From Martinezella rhizogenes (GTDB taxonomy: Bacteria; Pseudomonadota; Alphaproteobacteria; Rhizobiales; Rhizobiaceae), in NCBI RefSeq assembly GCF_007002745.1, contig NZ_SGNY01000013.1:80568-144567 (forward strand): a stretch of 64,000 bases of DNA, written 5' to 3'. Positions 60,894-64,000 of this stretch are shown here, piece by piece (the first letter of the stretch is position 1; the number at the start of each line of letters is the position of its first letter). The translations under genes and the position numbers were made by a program. Under the pieces are notes generated by a model. It saw only the letters and a list, made by a program, of their open reading frames with translations, made no database searches and was not told the DNA's origin.

Positions 60894-61514
60894 TTAGATA
60901 TCGAAAAACACGGTTTCGCCTTCGCCCTGAAGGCGGATATCGAAACGATAGATATTTCCCTCTTCCTTCTTGGCGACAAGCGTGGCGATGCGGCTTTTCT
61001 GTTCGACGCGGGCCAGAACCGGGTCGGCCGCATTGGCCTCCTGTTCTTCCGGGAAATACATGCGGGTCTGCAGGCCGATATTGATGCCGCGCGCGACGAT
61101 CCAGAAGGTTATGTGCGGCGCCATCGGCCGACCGTCGCGGAACGGCACCGTGCCCGGCTTGATGGTTTCGAAGATGAATTCGCCGGTATCCATGTCGCCC
61201 GGCGAACGGCCCCAGCCGATGAAATTCGGATCGGCCTTGCCGCGTGTTTCGCTCGGGCTGTTGTAATAACCGTCCGTGTCGGCCTGCCAGATTTCGATCA
61301 GGGCGTCCTTCAGCGGCATTCCCGCGCCGTCATAAACCGTACCGCACACACTGATGCGCTCACCGCGCACCTTGTCGTTATAAAGCGGACCGGAACCGAG
61401 ATCCTTTTCGAACACGCCTTCGATGCCGACGAAATTGGGCGTGCAGCCGATATGCACATAGGGTCCCGCGGTCTGCGAGGCGGTTTCCTTGAAATAATTG
61501 AGCGGCTGAACCAT
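60894..61514 (-). CDS. pcaG: Protocatechuate 3,4-dioxygenase alpha subunit
   Basis: A 206-residue intradiol-dioxygenase-fold subunit (ETASQTAGPYVHIGCTPNF, ALIEIWQADTDGYY, NFIGWGRSPGD). With PcaH it cleaves protocatechuate to 3-carboxy-cis,cis-muconate. It starts 2 bp after pcaH. Confidence 0.94.
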   Translation of the reverse strand: MVQPLNYFKETASQTAGPYVHIGCTPNFVGIEGVFEKDLGSGPLYNDKVRGERISVCGTVYDGAGMPLKDALIEIWQADTDGYYNSPSETRGKADPNFIGWGRSPGDMDTGEFIFETIKPGTVPFRDGRPMAPHITFWIVARGINIGLQTRMYFPEEQEANAADPVLARVEQKSRIATLVAKKEEGNIYRFDIRLQGEGETVFFDI

Positions 61515-61516
61515 GG

Positions 61517-62257
61517 TCAGTTGCCCTCCATGCGGTTTTCGAAAAGGGTCGAGCGGCGGCCGCGCAGGACGATATCGAACTTATAGGCCAGCATGTCCAT
61601 CGGCAAAGTCGCGTTCATGTCCAGCGGCGCGATCAGCCGCCTGATGGCATCCTCATCCGGAATGGTCTTGACGATGGGACATTTCCAGATCAGCGGATCG
61701 CCCTCGAAATACATCTGGGTGATCAGCCGCTGGGCAAAGCCGTGGCCGAAGACCGAGAAATGGATATGGGCCGGCCGCCAGTCATTGACCCCGTTCGGCC
61801 AGGGGTAAGCACCCGGCTGGATGGTCTTGAACCAATAATAACCATTCTCATCGGTGATCGTACGGCCAACGCCGCCGAAATTCGGATCGATGGCGGCGAG
61901 ATAACTTTCCTTCTTGTGGCGGTAACGACCGCCGGCATTGGCCTGCCAGAATTCCACCAGCGCGCCATCCACACCCCGGCCGCGTTCGTCCAGCACCCGG
62001 CCATGCACCAGAATGCGCGGGCCAACCGGCATTTCGCCGGGGCGGGCATAGTTGAGGATGAGGTCGTTATCCAGCGGGTTCAGCATGCCATGGCCGAAGA
62101 CGGGACCGGTGATCTCGCTCTTCGTGCCTTCCAGCGAAATCAGCGCGCGCTGCGGCGAGCGCAGGATCGAGGTCTTGTAGCCGGGCGCATAGGCGAGCGG
62201 ATGAATGTCGCGGTTGCGTGCGAAAAACGGCCCGGTTTCGGGTGGCTGGTTGCTCAT
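61517..62257 (-). CDS. pcaH: Protocatechuate 3,4-dioxygenase beta subunit
   Basis: A 246-residue protein carrying the iron site: the GGRYRHKKESY tyrosine, WPNGVNDWRPAHIHFSVFG with the second Tyr replaced in order and paired histidines downstream as in the family. RBS GGAGACG lies immediately beside the IS end. The IS at 62267 now separates it from pcaC, so its transcription depends on any promoter in or after the IS. Confidence 0.94.
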   Translation of the reverse strand: MSNQPPETGPFFARNRDIHPLAYAPGYKTSILRSPQRALISLEGTKSEITGPVFGHGMLNPLDNDLILNYARPGEMPVGPRILVHGRVLDERGRGVDGALVEFWQANAGGRYRHKKESYLAAIDPNFGGVGRTITDENGYYWFKTIQPGAYPWPNGVNDWRPAHIHFSVFGHGFAQRLITQMYFEGDPLIWKCPIVKTIPDEDAIRRLIAPLDMNATLPMDMLAYKFDIVLRGRRSTLFENRMEGN

Positions 62258-62328
62258 TTCGTCTCCTAGAGCTGGCTCGGTTTGTCTGAACAGTTTCGGG
62301 CGTTTTGCTAAGTGGATTTCCGCCTCGA

Positions 62329-63159
62329 TTATGCCGCCACCATCATTGGTGCCAGCGCGTTGAAGTAGGCCTGATCCGGCGTCTGCCGGTCAAGGGATGA
62401 ATGTGGGCGTCTGGTGTTGTAAAAGTTTAGATATCGGCCGATGCCAGCGCGGGCCTCGGACACAGTCTTGTAGGCATGGAGATAGACCTCCTCATACTTG
62501 ATCGACCGCCAGAGCCGCTCGACGAAGACGTTGTCGCGCCATGCACCCTTGCCATCCATCGAGATGGCGATTTCCGCCTTCTTCAGCACGGCGGTAAAGT
62601 CGATGGAAGTGAACTGCGAACCTTGGTCGGTGTTGAATATTTCTGGCTTTCCATAGCGAGCCAGCGCCTCCTCGACCGCTTCAATGCAGAAGGCTGCTTC
62701 CATAGTGATCGACAGCCGCCACGACAGAACCCTTCGGCTGAACCAGTCCACGACGGCGCAGAGATAGACAAATCCCCGCGCCATTGGGATGTAGGTCAGG
62801 TCCATTGCCCAGACCTGATTAGGCCGGGTGACCGCCAGTTTTCGCAGGAGGTAGGGATAGATTTTGTGCCCAGGTGCCGGTTTCGATGTGTTCGGGCGAC
62901 GATAGATCGCCTCGATGCCCATCTTCTTCATCAGCGTGGCGACGTGTAGCCGCCCAGTTTCCAGCCCTTCTCCTCTCAAGAGCCCTTGCAACATCCGACT
63001 TCCGGCAAACGGGTAATCGAGATGCAGTTCGTCGATCCGGCGCATCAGAGCCAGATCGCCGTCAGACACCGGACGAGGAAGATAATAGACGCTGCCACGG
63101 CTGAAGCCGAGAAGCTTTGCCTGACGCACGAGGGAGAGTTTGTGCTCGCGGTCGATCAT
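62329..63159 (-). CDS. IS3-family transposase OrfB (DDE integrase core)
   Basis: A 276-residue protein with the DDE set: MDLTYIP (first Asp), FNTDQGSQFTS (second Asp) and VERLWRSIKYEEVYL (Glu), and the YLNFYNTRRPHSSL end. N-terminal HTH-like (LGFSRGSVYYLPRPVS). Overlaps orfA by 4 bp; A-rich AAAGAAA at the junction could allow a programmed frameshift into a fused OrfAB. Confidence 0.93.
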   Translation of the reverse strand: MIDREHKLSLVRQAKLLGFSRGSVYYLPRPVSDGDLALMRRIDELHLDYPFAGSRMLQGLLRGEGLETGRLHVATLMKKMGIEAIYRRPNTSKPAPGHKIYPYLLRKLAVTRPNQVWAMDLTYIPMARGFVYLCAVVDWFSRRVLSWRLSITMEAAFCIEAVEEALARYGKPEIFNTDQGSQFTSIDFTAVLKKAEIAISMDGKGAWRDNVFVERLWRSIKYEEVYLHAYKTVSEARAGIGRYLNFYNTRRPHSSLDRQTPDQAYFNALAPMMVAA

Positions 63160-63467
63160 TTCTTTCCGCCCAGCAATCCCGCCTTGCCGAGCGCTCCGGC
63201 TAAAAAATCGTTTTCCAGTGTCAGTTCGCCTATTTTGGCGTGCAGTGTTTTGACATCAACGGTTGGATCCGCTGGTTCCGCCTTCGTTTCATCGCCGAAA
63301 ACGCCTGTCGCCCCCTCAAGGAGCTGGTCTTTCCACTGTTTGATCTGGTTGGCGTGCACGTCGAACTGTTGGGATAATTCCACCAGCGTCTGCTCGCCTC
63401 GGATGGCGGCAAGCGCCACTTTTGCTTTGAAAGCCGGGCTGTGGTTCCGGCGCGGTCGTCTCGTCAT
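63156..63467 (-). CDS. IS3-family transposase OrfA
   Basis: A 103-residue protein from the ATG at 63467: N-terminal HTH (FKAKVALAAIRGEQTLVELS, QQFDVHANQIKQWKDQLLEG) and a leucine-zipper-like tail (LHAKIGELTLENDFL). It is the DNA-binding half of the IS3 transposase. Confidence 0.92.
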   Translation of the reverse strand: MTRRPRRNHSPAFKAKVALAAIRGEQTLVELSQQFDVHANQIKQWKDQLLEGATGVFGDETKAEPADPTVDVKTLHAKIGELTLENDFLAGALGKAGLLGGKK

Positions 63468-63516
63468 GGTCTCTCCTGTTCCCGGCATCTAAGCCGAAGT
63501 CAGGCAGAAATTCCAC

Positions 63517-63990
63517 TTATCCCCGCTGTTCAGATTTCCCGAGCCAGCTCTCCTCCCCATCGCCAGAATTATTAGTGCCAGAATTATCAGGGGAACTATC
63601 GGCCTTCATGCTGGCGAGGGCAAGCTTGGCGATCTTGAAAGCATGGTTGGCGGCGGGCACGCCGGCATAGATTGCCACATGCAGCAACGCCTCGCGGATA
63701 TCGGCTTCGGTGGCGCCGGTATTGGCGGTGGCGCGCACATGCATGGCCAGTTCCTCATCCTGCCCGAGTGCAGCAAGCAGGGCGATGGTGACCATCGAGC
63801 GCTCGCGCTTCGTCCAGTGATTGCCGGACCACACTGTGCCCCAGGCGGCTTCGGTGATGAGCTGCTGGAAGGGCTGGTCGAAGCCGGATGTCATGGTCTG
63901 CGCCCGGTCGACATGGGCGTCGCCCAGTACCGAGCGGCGGGTCTTCATGCCCTGTTCGAAACGTTCATTCTTGTCGATATGGTCCGCCAT
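63517..63990 (-). CDS. pcaC: 4-carboxymuconolactone decarboxylase
   Basis: A 157-residue protein with the CMD pattern (RRSVLGDAHVDRAQ, FQQLITEAAWGTVWS, ERSMVTIALLAALGQDEELA, EALLHVAIYAGVPAANHAF). It decarboxylates 4-carboxymuconolactone. The last 10 residues (SWLGKSEQRG) are read from the IS; the native end was probably two residues past the shared GE. The upstream neighbour (pcaD in relatives) is not in the window. Activity is probably retained since only the unstructured tail changed. Confidence 0.9.
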   Translation of the reverse strand: MADHIDKNERFEQGMKTRRSVLGDAHVDRAQTMTSGFDQPFQQLITEAAWGTVWSGNHWTKRERSMVTIALLAALGQDEELAMHVRATANTGATEADIREALLHVAIYAGVPAANHAFKIAKLALASMKADSSPDNSGTNNSGDGEESWLGKSEQRG

Positions 63991-64000
63991 CGGTCAATGC

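Larger units (their letters stand above)
62267..63552 (-). mobile_element. IS3-family insertion sequence between pcaC and pcaH
   Basis: About 1,286 bp with imperfect terminal inverted repeats (left AGAGCTGGCTCGG..TCTGAACAG, right its complement) and the two overlapping transposase genes orfA and orfB. CTCC at 62263-62266 and 63553-63556 is a probable 4-bp target duplication. Removing the IS and one CTCC restores a pcaC end in GAG-ACG-AAA-TGA whose ATGA overlaps the pcaH start, which supports these borders. Confidence 0.85.

Overview
The window reads as part of a large plasmid (or chromid) of a Rhizobiaceae bacterium, most like Agrobacterium/Rhizobium. Supporting this are a repABC replication module with an antisense-RNA gap between repB and repC, a VirB-type type IV secretion (T4SS) operon, a long block of rhizobial plasmid DUF genes (DUF3846, DUF736, DUF1419, DUF3085-like), and a pcaC-H-G-B protocatechuate operon. 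Names rest on reading motifs by eye; no database search was run.

Layout. (1) 1-11.4 kb, minus strand: T4SS operon virB1-B2-B3-B4-[second transglycosylase]-B5-[small lipoprotein]-B6-B8-B9-B10, with virB10 cut by the window edge, preceded by two further genes. A 16-bp dyad motif recurs three times around its upstream end. (2) 11.6-14.8 kb: two divergent regulator/reductase pairs, SDR with a frameshifted AraC-type gene, and NmrA-like with HxlR. (3) 15.0-16.04 kb: gene-free DNA with degenerate short repeats, then a candidate origin of transfer: a 22-bp perfect palindrome, an IncP/MOBP-like TATCCTG/C nic sequence, a 31-bp perfect inverted repeat and several further perfect hairpins. (4) 16.04-43.2 kb: about 30 genes, 26 of them on the minus strand, that look like a conjugative leading region: ArdC antirestriction, a 1,700-residue methyltransferase-helicase resembling DarB-like proteins, a ParB-like protein, a ProQ/FinO RNA chaperone, HU, WGR and NYN proteins, a RES-Xre toxin-antitoxin operon with a PD-(D/E)xK-like third gene, and many DUF genes. 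Strong, often nested hairpins sit 10-130 bp upstream of many of the minus-strand start codons. (5) 43.2-48.9 kb: poorly coding DNA with transposase debris, including a decayed IS110-type gene. (6) 49-52.6 kb: repABC. (7) 53.4-57 kb: vapBC-tyrosine recombinase operon, divergent from DUF1403-scpB. (8) 57-59.5 kb: decayed genes (TIGR02391-like fragment, amber-interrupted quinone oxidoreductase, frameshifted LysR). (9) 59.8-64 kb: pca genes interrupted by an intact 1.29-kb IS3-family element between pcaC and pcaH.

How the parts may fit. If the nic call is right, the plus strand enters the recipient first with 16-43 kb leading. Minus-strand genes could then be transcribed directly from that single strand, and the hairpins upstream of them are candidates for single-strand (Frpo-like) promoters. 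The products that would be made early are mainly ones expected to blunt host restriction and stabilise the incoming plasmid. This is an inference from layout and sequence.
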